Origin: Sulfurospirillum halorespirans DSM 13726
Lineage (GTDB): Bacteria; Campylobacterota; Campylobacteria; Campylobacterales; Sulfurospirillaceae
Length of the DNA: 64,000 nucleotides
Reading direction: 5' to 3'
Assembly (NCBI RefSeq): GCF_001723605.1
Contig: NZ_CP017111.1
Location: 62,001-126,000 of the forward strand
Part shown: positions 55,450-64,000 of the stretch, one piece after another
Numbering within the stretch: position 1 is the stretch's first letter
Layout: every line of letters begins with the position of its first letter
The notes under the pieces: model-generated
What the model was told of the DNA's origin: nothing
The model's input: only the letters and a program-made list of their open reading frames with translations
The model's database searches: none
Program-made: the position numbers and the translations under genes

Positions 55450-56259
55450 ATGGAATTAATGAGACTCAATAAAATGATTTCGCACAACACGCACTTTTCT
55501 AGGCGTGAGGCAGATGAACTCATCAAAGCAGGGCAGGTCAAAGTCGATGGTGCCGTTGTGCAAGACCTCTCAACGCAGGTGAGTTTTAAAAATAAGATCG
55601 AACTCAATGGTAGAGCCCTTTTTGAAAAACACGGTTATTCTGTAATTGCGTATCACAAACAAAAAGGCGAGTTAGTGAGTAAAAAAGATGATCGTGGTCG
55701 AAAGACCATATACGACACGCTTCCTGCTCAATTTGGACATTATCTCAGTGTAGGAAGACTCGATTTTGCGAGTGAAGGGTTGCTCCTTTTGTGCGATTCT
55801 CCCTCCGTTGTTTCGGCGTTGATGCATGGCGATTTAGAGCGTGTCTATTATGTGAAAATCAATGGTATGATTACACCTGCAATGGAAAAAGCGATGCAAG
55901 AAGGGCTTTACCTCGAAGATGCCCGCAAAGGTGGTCATTCGCACAGTGAAATTCATTCTATGGATTTTGCACCGTTTCTCTCGTACCGCATTATTAAAAA
56001 CAGCCCAAAATTCTCAACGATTAAAGTGATGATTAACGAAGGTAAGAACAGAGAGCTTAGACGCTTTTTTGGCTATTTTGATGTTGATGTCGTGGATCTC
56101 AAACGCGTGAGTTATGGCAAAATCGATTTAGGCATGCTCAAACCTGGGAAACATCGCTATTTCACGGGTAGTGAATACTCAGCGCTGAGAGACTATCTTG
56201 AGTATATGAAAAAAGGTAAAGATAAGGTTAACGAGATTGAAGAGGATGATGATCAATAA
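55450..56259 (+). CDS. rluB: RsuA/RluB/RluE-family pseudouridine synthase
   Basis: A 269-residue enzyme with an S4 domain at the start (M-R-L-N-K-M-I-S-H-N-T-H-F-S-R-R-E-A-D) and the catalytic G-R-L-D-F-A-S-E-G-L-L-L-L. E-G-K-N-R-E-L-R-R-F-F is the family's RNA-contact motif. RluB-like; exact target not readable. Starts 1 base after kdsD; overlaps rarA. Confidence 0.88.
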   Translation: MELMRLNKMISHNTHFSRREADELIKAGQVKVDGAVVQDLSTQVSFKNKIELNGRALFEKHGYSVIAYHKQKGELVSKKDDRGRKTIYDTLPAQFGHYLSVGRLDFASEGLLLLCDSPSVVSALMHGDLERVYYVKINGMITPAMEKAMQEGLYLEDARKGGHSHSEIHSMDFAPFLSYRIIKNSPKFSTIKVMINEGKNRELRRFFGYFDVDVVDLKRVSYGKIDLGMLKPGKHRYFTGSEYSALRDYLEYMKKGKDKVNEIEEDDDQ

Positions 56260-57445
56260 CTTCGCCCTCTTCTTTCGTCCTCAAGCGATTGAAGATTTAG
56301 CTGGGCAAAAACATCTTAGTGGTGAGCGTAGCCCTTTTCGTAAACTTCTGAAGTCTGGCTCAATGAGCCATTCGCTTTTCTTTGGTCCTGCCGGTGTTGG
56401 GAAAACAACGTTAGCCCGTATTGTGGCTAACGAGTTAGGACTTCCTTTTTACGAATTAGATGCGACGAGTGTTAAAGTCGAAGAGATTCGCAAGATTCTT
56501 TCACAACACCGTGGCGCTCTTCAAAAACCGCTGATTTTTATCGATGAGATTCACCGTCTCTCTAAAACTCAACAAGAAGTACTTTTGCTTCCCATGGAAA
56601 ATCATGAAGCGATTGTCATTGGTGCTTCAACCGAAAACCCCTACTTCGTTCTTAGTTCTGGCATACGTTCACGTATGATGCTCTTTGAATTTTATCCTCT
56701 CGAAGAGGATGATCTCAAAGCCATTATTGAACATGTTCGCGAGAAAGTTACGTTTGAGATTGATGATGACGCTATTGCCTATTTGATCAGTTCAAGTGCA
56801 GGAGACAGCAGGGCACTTTTGAATTTACTTGAATTTGCGCTCAAAGTGGATTTACATGTAACGCTGGGTACCCTTAAAATGTTGCGACCTAGTGCGCTCA
56901 AAGATGGCGTGAGTTCCGATAACACACACTATAACTTGATTAGCGCGATGATTAAAAGCGTGAGAGGCTCTGACGTGGATGCGGCGCTGTATTATCTTGC
57001 GCGTCTCATTGATGGTGGAGAAAGCCCTGATTTCATCGCTAGACGGCTTGTAATCCTCTCGAGCGAAGATATTGGCAATGCAAACCCTAACGCGCTTAAT
57101 TTGGCTTCTAGCACGCTTGCAAGCGTGAGTAAGATTGGTTATCCTGAAGCGCGTATCATTTTAGCGCAATGTCTGATCTATTTGGCGTGCAGTCCCAAGT
57201 CTAACAGTGCTTATATGGCAATCAACAATGCGTTAGCTTACGTTAAAAACGAAAAAGCACTGAAAGTTCCAGCTCATCTTAAAAGCCCTTCGCCTAAAGG
57301 GTATCTCTATCCACATGATTTCGGCGGTTGGGTGGAGCAAAACTATTTGGAAAAGCCCCTTCATTTTTACGATAATTTGCCGATAGGGTATGAGAAAACA
57401 CTCTCGGAGTGGCTTGTGAAAATTAAGACAAAAGATACTAAATAA
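56246..57445 (+). CDS. rarA: replication-associated recombination protein A (MgsA/RarA)
   Basis: An AAA+ ATPase of about 399 residues. Walker A is F-G-P-A-G-V-G-K-T-T-L-A-R, Walker B I-F-I-D-E-I-H-R, sensor G-A-S-T-E-N-P-Y-F. The C-terminal clamp-loader-like part has S-S-E-D-I-G-N-A-N-P. It acts at stalled forks. Start is ATG 56246 or 56249, inside the rluB end. Confidence 0.94.
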   Translation: MMINNFALFFRPQAIEDLAGQKHLSGERSPFRKLLKSGSMSHSLFFGPAGVGKTTLARIVANELGLPFYELDATSVKVEEIRKILSQHRGALQKPLIFIDEIHRLSKTQQEVLLLPMENHEAIVIGASTENPYFVLSSGIRSRMMLFEFYPLEEDDLKAIIEHVREKVTFEIDDDAIAYLISSSAGDSRALLNLLEFALKVDLHVTLGTLKMLRPSALKDGVSSDNTHYNLISAMIKSVRGSDVDAALYYLARLIDGGESPDFIARRLVILSSEDIGNANPNALNLASSTLASVSKIGYPEARIILAQCLIYLACSPKSNSAYMAINNALAYVKNEKALKVPAHLKSPSPKGYLYPHDFGGWVEQNYLEKPLHFYDNLPIGYEKTLSEWLVKIKTKDTK

Positions 57446-57493
57446 TCGTAAAAAGGCACGGACTATGATAGTGTGTGGCACAAAGGTTTTTTA

Positions 57494-59227
57494 ATGGATA
57501 TTTCAACGACATCACTGCTTGCAAATCAGCTCCAAACGCTTGATCCAAAAGCGACAGCCAAAGAGAATGCCACAAAGATTATCCAAAACAGTGCCGATAT
57601 TCCGTTATCGCTTACCGCTCAAAAAAGCACAACAACCCCCAATAATGCCCAAGAGGTCATTGGTCAACTGCTGGGATCTGCTGTGAGTGAAGCCAAATCG
57701 AAAAGTACCATTTTTGAGATTTTACAAAACAATCAACTTTTTAAGAATATGGGAAATTTTGCCGAAGATATTAAAAATCTAAGCTCTATCGTTAAGACGG
57801 ATTCAACCATTGCGCAGCCTTTAGCCCTTTTGCAGATTTTTTCCAAGAGCATTGATCAGATTGATACGAAGATGCTCCAAACACAAGTGCAAAACTCGGG
57901 TGTTTTTTTTGAATCAAAGTTAGCGAATATTGTGACGCAAAAAGGGGTGCAGGAGAGTATTCAAACACTCCTGTCCGAGCTTCAAACTCATCTTGAGGGA
58001 ACCAACAAAGCCATTGCGCCCCTTGCAAAAGAGATAACGGCGATTATGGATCGTCTGAATGAGTCGCAAGATCTCTCCTCTAAAGAAGCGCAAACAAGCC
58101 TAAAAAGTCTGTTAGATCTTTTCCGACAAAGTGTGAAACAAGAGATCGCAAGTGAGGGAGTGGCTGATTTTAAAGGTGTTTATCAAAACGTTCAAAAACT
58201 TAATTATGCGATTGCTCAGATGGATTTGATCCATTCTAAAGTAGAGAATTATGCTACCAATATGAAAGTGGAAGAGCATTTTACAACACAAGTGAAAGTT
58301 CTTTTAGAGATGCTAAAAGAGAACCTCAGTGCATTGCAACTGGATGAGTTGCAACCTCAAATCGATCAGCTACTCAAAAAAGAGACCCTCTTAAAAGAGC
58401 CTTCCACTGTGGCAGCCACTTTACCTTTAACTGAAGGATTAGAAGAGGTCGTTTTAGCCACGAAAACAGTGCAAGAGAGCTCTTTAGCAACTGCAATGAG
58501 TAAAAGCGCTTCAATGCCCCCTGAAACAGTAGAAGAAGCCCTTCAGATGGTGGTGAACCGTATTAAACAACAGATTGAAATTTTAGACAGTAAAACGATT
58601 CAGCAAGCAGACTTCCTTGATAAGAGTAGTACGTTAGAGCAAAAGATTCACAGCCTGATTAAACCTGAACTTTTTGTGGGCAAAGCCATTGCGCAAAAAC
58701 TCTCACTTGACCCTACGGATGTGGAGTTGCTCAGCGATATGAAAGGCGTTTTAACCAAACTGAGTGATCATCTTCAAGCATCGGGGCAAAACAAAGAAGC
58801 TTTAGAAATTACGAATCGTCTGCTAACACAAATCGAGTACCATCAGTTAGTCTCCTATGTGAGTAGTTCGACACATCTGTATGTTCCTTTTAGTTGGGAT
58901 GGACTCAAAGGCGGTTCCATGATGATGAAGCAAAGTAGCGATGATAAATTCCATTGCCAAATAGACCTTGATCTTGAAGCCTATGGAAAGCTTAATATGA
59001 TGCTGGTGTTATCGGGCGAGAAGTATATTGACATTACGATTGCATCGCAGAAAAAAGAGTTGGGAGAGAAGATTACGCAGCAACTTGCAAAACTCAAACG
59101 TGCTCTCAACGAGGTGGGTCTTATTACAGGAACGGTGAAAATGTTGGAGTATAAAGATGTCAGTGTTGTCAAAAATGACTATTTTAGCGGTGAAAAACTT
59201 CAATTTGGGATTAATATAACAATATGA
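57494..59227 (+). CDS. fliK: flagellar hook-length control protein, FliK-like
   Basis: A 577-residue protein from ATG 57494 (AAAGG 7 bases upstream). A long low-complexity, glutamine/serine-rich helical N-terminal 440 residues serve as the ruler. The C-terminal 130 residues fit the FliK switch domain: VPFSWDGLKGGSMMMK, then D-L-D-L-E-A-Y-G-K-L-N-M-M-L-V-L and a final E-V-G-L-I-T-G-T-V. It sets hook length by talking to FlhB. It overlaps the flhB-like gene by ATGA. Confidence 0.8.
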   Translation: MDISTTSLLANQLQTLDPKATAKENATKIIQNSADIPLSLTAQKSTTTPNNAQEVIGQLLGSAVSEAKSKSTIFEILQNNQLFKNMGNFAEDIKNLSSIVKTDSTIAQPLALLQIFSKSIDQIDTKMLQTQVQNSGVFFESKLANIVTQKGVQESIQTLLSELQTHLEGTNKAIAPLAKEITAIMDRLNESQDLSSKEAQTSLKSLLDLFRQSVKQEIASEGVADFKGVYQNVQKLNYAIAQMDLIHSKVENYATNMKVEEHFTTQVKVLLEMLKENLSALQLDELQPQIDQLLKKETLLKEPSTVAATLPLTEGLEEVVLATKTVQESSLATAMSKSASMPPETVEEALQMVVNRIKQQIEILDSKTIQQADFLDKSSTLEQKIHSLIKPELFVGKAIAQKLSLDPTDVELLSDMKGVLTKLSDHLQASGQNKEALEITNRLLTQIEYHQLVSYVSSSTHLYVPFSWDGLKGGSMMMKQSSDDKFHCQIDLDLEAYGKLNMMLVLSGEKYIDITIASQKKELGEKITQQLAKLKRALNEVGLITGTVKMLEYKDVSVVKNDYFSGEKLQFGINITI

Positions 59228-59502
59228 ATACACCCTCCCCTAAACCTCAAAAAGCGGTTGCGCTCAAATATGACCGAGAGAAAAAAGGCGCCCCTCGGGT
59301 TGTTGCTTCGGGTAAAGGCGAAGTGGCAAATAACATCATTAAACTAGCGCAAGAGCATGACATCTTTATCAAAAAAGATGCCGATTTGGTCGAGCTGCTC
59401 TCAAAAATTGAACTCAATAAAGAGATCCCGCCTATGCTGTATAAAGCCGTGGCAGAAGTTTTTAGCTTTGTCTATAAAATTACGGGGGATAAACGCAAAT
59501 AA
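59224..59502 (+). CDS. FlhB cytoplasmic-domain homologue (FlhX/FlhB2 type)
   Basis: A 92-residue protein that equals the C-terminal cytoplasmic part of FlhB after its cleavage site: A-V-A-L-K-Y-D, A-P-R-V-V-A-S-G-K-G, I-P-P-M-L-Y-K-A-V-A-E-V. There is no N-P-T-H and no membrane domain. Free-standing homologues such as FlhX of Helicobacter can replace the FlhB C-terminal domain. Coupled to fliK by a 4-base overlap, which supports a role in export switching. Confidence 0.88.
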   Translation: MNTPSPKPQKAVALKYDREKKGAPRVVASGKGEVANNIIKLAQEHDIFIKKDADLVELLSKIELNKEIPPMLYKAVAEVFSFVYKITGDKRK

Positions 59503-59517
59503 TCTTTACATGTAAGC

Positions 59518-60303
59518 CTAAATCCCTCGAAGTTTTAAACTCAACAACCCAACATACTCATGCAATGCAATGTAGCTTTTGTAAAACGAGTGCGCATTAG
59601 GTAGGTAATCCCAGGTATCTTTGACCCTGTGGTTGATTTTAAAGTTCGTCGCAGCAGGAATGACGTTGAAGCCAAAGTGCTCATAAAGACGGATGGATCG
59701 TCGCATGTGATACGCAGAGGTTACAAGATAAATGGTAGGCGTAGCCAGTCCTGCTTTTTCAAACGCAACTTTGCAAAACTGTGCATTTTGGTAGGTATCA
59801 AGACTTTTATCTTCTACATGTAAAGAGAACTCTTTGGATCCTAAGCTTTTAGACGTGGGTGTTGGGATTTCGAGGTAGAGTTTTAACTCTTTAAGGCTAT
59901 CCAAAAAGGCATCGCTTTCCAAATACTCTTTTTGCATACCGCCACCGCTAAATAAAAGTGGCACATTGTTCGATTTCGCAACCATCAATCCCCACATCAT
60001 ACGCTTATACGCATCGCTGCTCAGTGGTAAATTGGCAACCCCTTGCGTATGCCCTCCTCCAAGGACGATCACCGCATCAACAGGTGCTTTTGTGATGCTT
60101 TGGTTAAAAGGCTCTTCAAGAGGTTTTAAAAGCCAATCAGCGACGTAAGCGTTGCTCAAAAGATAAAAAATGACAGCATTAGCTAAAAAGAAAAGACGAA
60201 AACGTTTGGCATAGAATGAGGCAACTAAAAAGAGGATAATAAAAATACCTGGTGGTAAAACCAGGTATGTAAAAAGCTTTGAGAAGAGGTAAACGTTACT
60301 CAT
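59518..60303 (-). CDS. YdcF/ElyC family (DUF218) membrane protein
   Basis: A 261-residue protein with two N-terminal membrane helices (about 8-28, 33-52) and a DUF218 domain starting D-A-V-I-V-L-G-G-G-H and containing P-L-L-F-S-G-G-G, T-Y-Q-N-A-Q-F and V-T-S-A-Y-H-M-R-R-S. ElyC-type proteins act in envelope polysaccharide homeostasis. It starts 1 base into purM's stop. Confidence 0.85.
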   Translation of the reverse strand: MSNVYLFSKLFTYLVLPPGIFIILFLVASFYAKRFRLFFLANAVIFYLLSNAYVADWLLKPLEEPFNQSITKAPVDAVIVLGGGHTQGVANLPLSSDAYKRMMWGLMVAKSNNVPLLFSGGGMQKEYLESDAFLDSLKELKLYLEIPTPTSKSLGSKEFSLHVEDKSLDTYQNAQFCKVAFEKAGLATPTIYLVTSAYHMRRSIRLYEHFGFNVIPAATNFKINHRVKDTWDYLPNAHSFYKSYIALHEYVGLLSLKLRGI

Positions 60304-61298
60304 TAGAGCATAATGGCACTACGTTCGCCAGTTTTAAGCTCCCCGATGACATAGCCATCACTGTGTGCAAGGACATCATCGACATTCTCAGGACTGACCA
60401 CGAGGATCATTCCTACGCCCATATTGAACGTGCGGTGCATTTCGCTCTCTTCGACGTATTGGCTCATAAAGTCAAAAACGGGGAGGGTTTTGATTTTTGA
60501 TTTATACACCTGTGCTTGTAAGCCTTCAGGAAGAACACGCGGAAGGTTCTCAACGATGCCTCCACCTGTGATATGCGCTAAAGCGTTGATCTTGGGTTTA
60601 AGCGCTTTAAAGAGTTTCACGTAGATGCGTGTGGGGGTTAAAAGCGTCTCGATAAGTGGTTTGCCATCAAACTCTGTCTCAAAGGTGTAGCCTAGTTTGT
60701 CAAAGAAGAGTTTGCGAACGAGTGAAAAACCATTAGAGTGAACACCTGAACTTGGAAGTGCTATAAGAACATCACCAGCTTTAACGTGTGGAAGACGGTT
60801 CATTTCATCTTTTTCAGCGATTCCAACTGCAAAACCTGCAAGATCAAAATCTTTACCGTGATACATGCCTGGCATTTCAGCCGTTTCGCCACCAATAAGA
60901 GAACATTCGGCTTGAATACACCCCTCTGCAATACCTTTGACAATGTTCACAGCAGCATCGATCTCAAGTTTGCTCATTGCATAGTAATCCAAAAAGAAAA
61001 GTGGCGTTCCAAAGTTACAGATAAGATCGTTCGCACACATGGCAACTAAGTCGATACCAACGGTGTCATAAATCCCTGAATCGATTGCCAGTTTGAGTTT
61101 GGTTCCAACGCCATCGGTTGCACCTAAAATAACAGGTTTTTGATACCCTGAAGGTAGTTCATAAGCACCTGCAAAAGAGCCAATGCCTCCGATAACATTT
61201 TTATCAAAAGTGGACTTGACCAGGGGTTTAATATTTTCGACAAATTGGTTTCCCGCGTCTATATCGACACCAGCGTCTTTGTAGCTGACAGTGCTCAT
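60303..61298 (-). CDS. purM: phosphoribosylformylglycinamidine cyclo-ligase
   Basis: A 331-residue enzyme of the PurM/ThiL superfamily, fifth step of purine synthesis. S-Y-K-D-A-G-V-D-I-D-A-G-N starts the protein; G-A-T-D-G-V-G-T-K, L-I-G-G-E-T-A-E-M-P-G and H-I-T-G-G-G-I-V-E-N are present. Divergent from coaE (94-base gap with the promoters). Confidence 0.97.
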   Translation of the reverse strand: MSTVSYKDAGVDIDAGNQFVENIKPLVKSTFDKNVIGGIGSFAGAYELPSGYQKPVILGATDGVGTKLKLAIDSGIYDTVGIDLVAMCANDLICNFGTPLFFLDYYAMSKLEIDAAVNIVKGIAEGCIQAECSLIGGETAEMPGMYHGKDFDLAGFAVGIAEKDEMNRLPHVKAGDVLIALPSSGVHSNGFSLVRKLFFDKLGYTFETEFDGKPLIETLLTPTRIYVKLFKALKPKINALAHITGGGIVENLPRVLPEGLQAQVYKSKIKTLPVFDFMSQYVEESEMHRTFNMGVGMILVVSPENVDDVLAHSDGYVIGELKTGERSAIML

Positions 61299-61392
61299 GG
61301 ATATGCCTTTAGTGAGGTTATTTATTGTTTAATAGATTTTAACAAAAGTATGTTAAAATCGTTATAAAAATAGCAAAAGGTGTTAGGATTCT

Positions 61393-61998
61393 ATGGCGTA
61401 TGAACATGCAATTGTTTTAACGGGTGGGATTGCCACTGGCAAAAGTACGGTCTCGTCAATGCTAAAATCACATGGTTTTGATGTGATTGACGCGGACGTC
61501 ATCGCAAAAGAGGTTTTGCCTTTACATGTAAAAGAGGTGGAAGCACTTTTTGGAGATCGTGTCATTAAAGAGGGTACGATTGATCGTAAAGCACTTGGCG
61601 CATTGATTTTTAATGATAAAAAAGAGCGCGAAAAGCTCAATGCCTTTTTACATCCGTTGATTCGGCAAGAGATTTTCAGACGTTGTGACTTGTTAGAAGC
61701 GAAGCAAAAGCCCTATATCATCGATATTCCACTCTATTTTGAGAGTGATGGCTACGCGTGTAAGCTCGTTGCGGTTGTCTATGCACCTGTAGAGGTGCAG
61801 CGCAAACGGTTAATGGTGCGGGAAAACTTTACCAAAGAAGAGGCGCAAAAGCGCATTGATGCGCAAATTAGCATTGAAGAGAAGAAAATCTTAGCCGATT
61901 TTCTGATTAACAACTCCTTTGATATGAAATTCTTAGAGAGTGAAATCGAAAAATTTATCAAATTTGTACGAGGTATCTATGCACATTGCAAAATATAA
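61393..61998 (+). CDS. coaE: dephospho-CoA kinase
   Basis: A 201-residue kinase with the P-loop L-T-G-G-I-A-T-G-K-S-T-V, V-I-D-A-D-V-I-A-K-E and the C-terminal R-I-D-A-Q motif. Last step of coenzyme A synthesis. One TTACATGTAA in the gene (61522) encodes L-H-V. Overlaps dapF by 20 bases. Confidence 0.96.
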   Translation: MAYEHAIVLTGGIATGKSTVSSMLKSHGFDVIDADVIAKEVLPLHVKEVEALFGDRVIKEGTIDRKALGALIFNDKKEREKLNAFLHPLIRQEIFRRCDLLEAKQKPYIIDIPLYFESDGYACKLVAVVYAPVEVQRKRLMVRENFTKEEAQKRIDAQISIEEKKILADFLINNSFDMKFLESEIEKFIKFVRGIYAHCKI

Positions 61999-62722
61999 TG
62001 CGAATGGAAATGATTTTATTATTTTTCATACCTTTGTTGAAGTGGATCGAAGCACACTCGCCCAACAGCTCTGCGATCGACAAAAAGGTGTGGGGGCTGA
62101 TGGGTTGATTGTGTTGCTACCGCATGCAGAATATGACTTTAAATGGCAATTTTACAATAACGATGGAAGCATCGCTTCGATGTGTGGCAATGGTACGCGT
62201 GCGTGTGCACATTATGCGTTTACGAACCAGCTTGCAAACGCTTCGATGCGCTTTTTAACAGGAGCGGGTGTCATCACTTCCGTGGTCGAGAATGATCTGG
62301 TTGAAACAGAGTTGACAACACCTAAAGTGCTCAGTGAATCTTTTGAAGAAAATGGCTTAACGTGGCATTTTTGCGATACAGGAGTGCCTCATTTGGTGAC
62401 ATTTGTTGAAGATATTGGCTGTTTTGACAAAGTTATTGCACGCCAAATGCGCTACAAATACAATGCCAATGTTAATTACGCGAGACTTGAAAAAAATGCT
62501 TTACATGTAAGAACGTATGAGCGTGGGGTCGAAGATGAGACTTTGGCGTGTGGTACGGGAATGGCGGCATGTTTTTACAGTGCGTACCGTCAAAAACTCG
62601 TAGGGACGAGCGCAACGATTTACCCTATCAGTGGTGATGAGTTAAGTTTGCGTATTGTGGATCAAAAACTTTTTTTCAAAGGTAGCGTTCAAAAAGTCTT
62701 TGAAACGGTGTTGGACCTCTAA
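61979..62722 (+). CDS. dapF: diaminopimelate epimerase
   Basis: A 247-residue enzyme from ATG 61979 (M-H-I-A-K-Y-N-A-N-G-N-D-F). Both catalytic cysteines are present: M-C-G-N-G-T-R-A and A-C-G-T-G-M-A-A. Converts LL- to meso-diaminopimelate for lysine and peptidoglycan. It overlaps coaE and is followed within 4 bases by the glucosaminidase gene. Confidence 0.96.
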   Translation: MHIAKYNANGNDFIIFHTFVEVDRSTLAQQLCDRQKGVGADGLIVLLPHAEYDFKWQFYNNDGSIASMCGNGTRACAHYAFTNQLANASMRFLTGAGVITSVVENDLVETELTTPKVLSESFEENGLTWHFCDTGVPHLVTFVEDIGCFDKVIARQMRYKYNANVNYARLEKNALHVRTYERGVEDETLACGTGMAACFYSAYRQKLVGTSATIYPISGDELSLRIVDQKLFFKGSVQKVFETVLDL

Positions 62723-62726
62723 TTTC

Positions 62727-63446
62727 GTGAAAGTATTTTCTACTTTTTTGATCGCCTCGTGTCTGCTTTTGCAAAGCGTACTTCATGCAGGAGGCTTATC
62801 TTCAGAGTATTATCAGATTGAAGACAATGCTAAACAAAAAGAGGAATTTATTCGCCAGATGAAAATTCTTGTGGATAAAAGCAACGAAGAGATTCGTAAA
62901 GATCGCGAGTTTATTACCAATTTTTTTGCCAAAGCAATGCCCGATGCGTTTCGGGGGCTTAATCAGCAAAATGTAGGTTATTTGATCTCATTACGCAATA
63001 AATATGGCATAGAATCGCTCTTTGACAGGGATGAATACTTCAAACGTATTGACGTTATTCCAACTTCATTAGCCCTCGCACAAGCCTCTCTTGAGAGTGG
63101 ATGGGGAAAGAGTCGTTTTGCCAGAGAAGCGAACAACCTTTTTGGTCACTGGACTTACTCTGGTGTTGGTTTGATGCCTCAAAATCGAATGATTGGTAAA
63201 ACGCATATGATTCGTATTTTTGGTTCGCTTCAAAAATCCGTTAACGCCTATATGCTCAATCTCAATACCAATGACGCGTACAGCCTTTTTCGTGAAAGAA
63301 GACTCATCGCACGTAACAGTGGGAAAGCATATACGGGAATGGATGCGGCTAAGACGATGGTCAATTATTCAGAACTAAAAGAAGAGTATAACAAAATGAT
63401 TAAGGAGATGATTGAGCAAAACAATCTCCTGATCTACGATAAATAG
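62727..63446 (+). CDS. exported glucosaminidase (Bax/FlgJ-like)
   Basis: A 239-residue protein. GTG 62727 is chosen because it gives a signal peptide M-K-V-F-S-T-F-L-I-A-S-C-L-L-L-Q-S; longer versions lie inside dapF. A helical region precedes the glucosaminidase domain with the catalytic Glu in Q-A-S-L-E-S-G-W-G-K-S-R-F and N-N-L-F-G-H-W. It resembles Bax and would trim peptidoglycan in the periplasm. Confidence 0.85.
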   Translation: MKVFSTFLIASCLLLQSVLHAGGLSSEYYQIEDNAKQKEEFIRQMKILVDKSNEEIRKDREFITNFFAKAMPDAFRGLNQQNVGYLISLRNKYGIESLFDRDEYFKRIDVIPTSLALAQASLESGWGKSRFAREANNLFGHWTYSGVGLMPQNRMIGKTHMIRIFGSLQKSVNAYMLNLNTNDAYSLFRERRLIARNSGKAYTGMDAAKTMVNYSELKEEYNKMIKEMIEQNNLLIYDK

Positions 63447-63449
63447 ACG

Positions 63450-64000
63450 TTAGAGATTTGCTTCTTTCATAAGCTCAGTTTGATAGTGTGTGATAATCGG
63501 GTCAATAATCTCATCGTACAAGCCACCTTCCATAATCGCATCCAAACGGTACAACGTTAGCCCTACTCTGTGGTCCGTAATGCGGTTTTGTGGATAGTTA
63601 TAGGTGCGAATTCTGGCACTTCTATCGCCTGAACCGACTTGAGTTTTTCGCGCTTCACTCTCTTTGGCATTGCGTTCTTGCATCTGCATGTCGTAAAGCT
63701 TTGCCTTAAGAACTTTCATTGCAGCATCTTTGTTTTTATGCTGAGATTTACCATCTTGATTGACAACAACAAGTCCTGTGGGTAAGTGAGTGATTCTTAC
63801 GGCACTATCGGTCGTATTAACCGATTGACCGCCATTTCCAGAAGATCTCATAACATCAATTTTGAGGTCTTTTTCCAATATCTCAATTTCAACATCATCC
63901 ACTTCGGGCATAACCGCAACCGTAACTGCTGAAGTATGCACCCTACCCTGAGATTCCGTTAATGGAACCCTTTGGACCCTGTGAACACCGCCTTCGTATT
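63450..64000 (-). CDS. prfA: peptide chain release factor 1 (5' end outside window)
   Basis: The frame is open to the right edge; upstream of the first internal Met it reads [12 protein letters not shown]. The peptidyl-tRNA hydrolysis motif G-G-Q is in [20 protein letters not shown], followed by the usual D-G-K-S-Q-H-K-N-K. Reads UAA and UAG. The codon-recognition domain lies partly outside. Confidence 0.96.
   Translation of the reverse strand, partial: YEGGVHRVQRVPLTESQGRVHTSAVTVAVMPEVDDVEIEILEKDLKIDVMRSSGNGGQSVNTTDSAVRITHLPTGLVVVNQDGKSQHKNKDAAMKVLKAKLYDMQMQERNAKESEARKTQVGSGDRSARIRTYNYPQNRITDHRVGLTLYRLDAIMEGGLYDEIIDPIITHYQTELMKEANL

Overview
The window looks like a piece of chromosome from a free-living member of the Campylobacterota, most probably Sulfurospirillum or a close relative. 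This rests on gene content and order: ksgA-rnj-kpsF-type synteny shared with Helicobacter, an FlhX/FlhB2-type fragment protein next to fliK, class I and class III ribonucleotide reductases together, and a C-terminal-sensor chemotaxis receptor. No search was possible, so the genus is an inference.

The window has two parts that meet at a four-tRNA cluster (26352-26759). Positions 1-26.2 kb are an accessory island. Its left part (1-15 kb) is very AT-rich and reads as a stack of defence or conflict modules: the end of a Z1 / PD-(D/E)XK / AIPR / DUF6998 / cytosine methyltransferase system (1-5.3 kb); a STAND NTPase with a nuclease-like N-terminus, TPRs and a SEC-C tail (5.9-8.4 kb); a Fic protein with a fused antitoxin-like segment (9.1-9.9 kb); a PLD-like protein and a zinc-finger protein on the reverse strand (10.2-12.1 kb); and a GIY-YIG-like protein (12.5-13.6 kb). 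Two of these cargoes are bracketed by direct repeats: the STAND gene lies between two diverged copies of a zinc-ribbon/fic bicistron, and the PLD/zinc pair lies between two nearly identical 76-78 bp repeats. Next come a CI-like repressor and a membrane protein that share a short sequence motif.

Positions 15.1-25.5 kb are a single-direction replication/transfer operon: a strong promoter, a structured leader, a replisome-organizer protein, an HTH protein, a VirB6/TrbL/DotA-like membrane protein and accessory membrane proteins, ParA with a small partner, an array of 12 helically phased repeats, a MobF relaxase-helicase and a TraD-like coupling protein. It ends at a perfect palindromic terminator facing a HigBA-type toxin-antitoxin pair. 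No integrase, VirB4 or core type IV secretion genes are visible, so the element continues to the left or is mobilizable only.

Positions 26.3-64 kb are core chromosome: amino-acid biosynthesis (ilvD, hisF, dapF), nucleotide metabolism (pyrG, nrdAB, nrdDG, purB, purM), RNA modification and decay (rlmN, ksgA, two pseudouridine synthases, rnj), recombination (recJ, rarA), envelope precursors (galU, KdsD/KpsF), flagellar genes (fliK, flhX-like), coaE and prfA. Three things stand out here. The class III reductase has its glycyl-radical segment on a separate 54-codon gene. Two perfect ParB-binding parS sites lie 2.3 kb apart, which suggests the replication origin is not far away. The palindrome TTACATGTAA occurs 16 times in 36 kb, inside and between genes, and is rare in the island.
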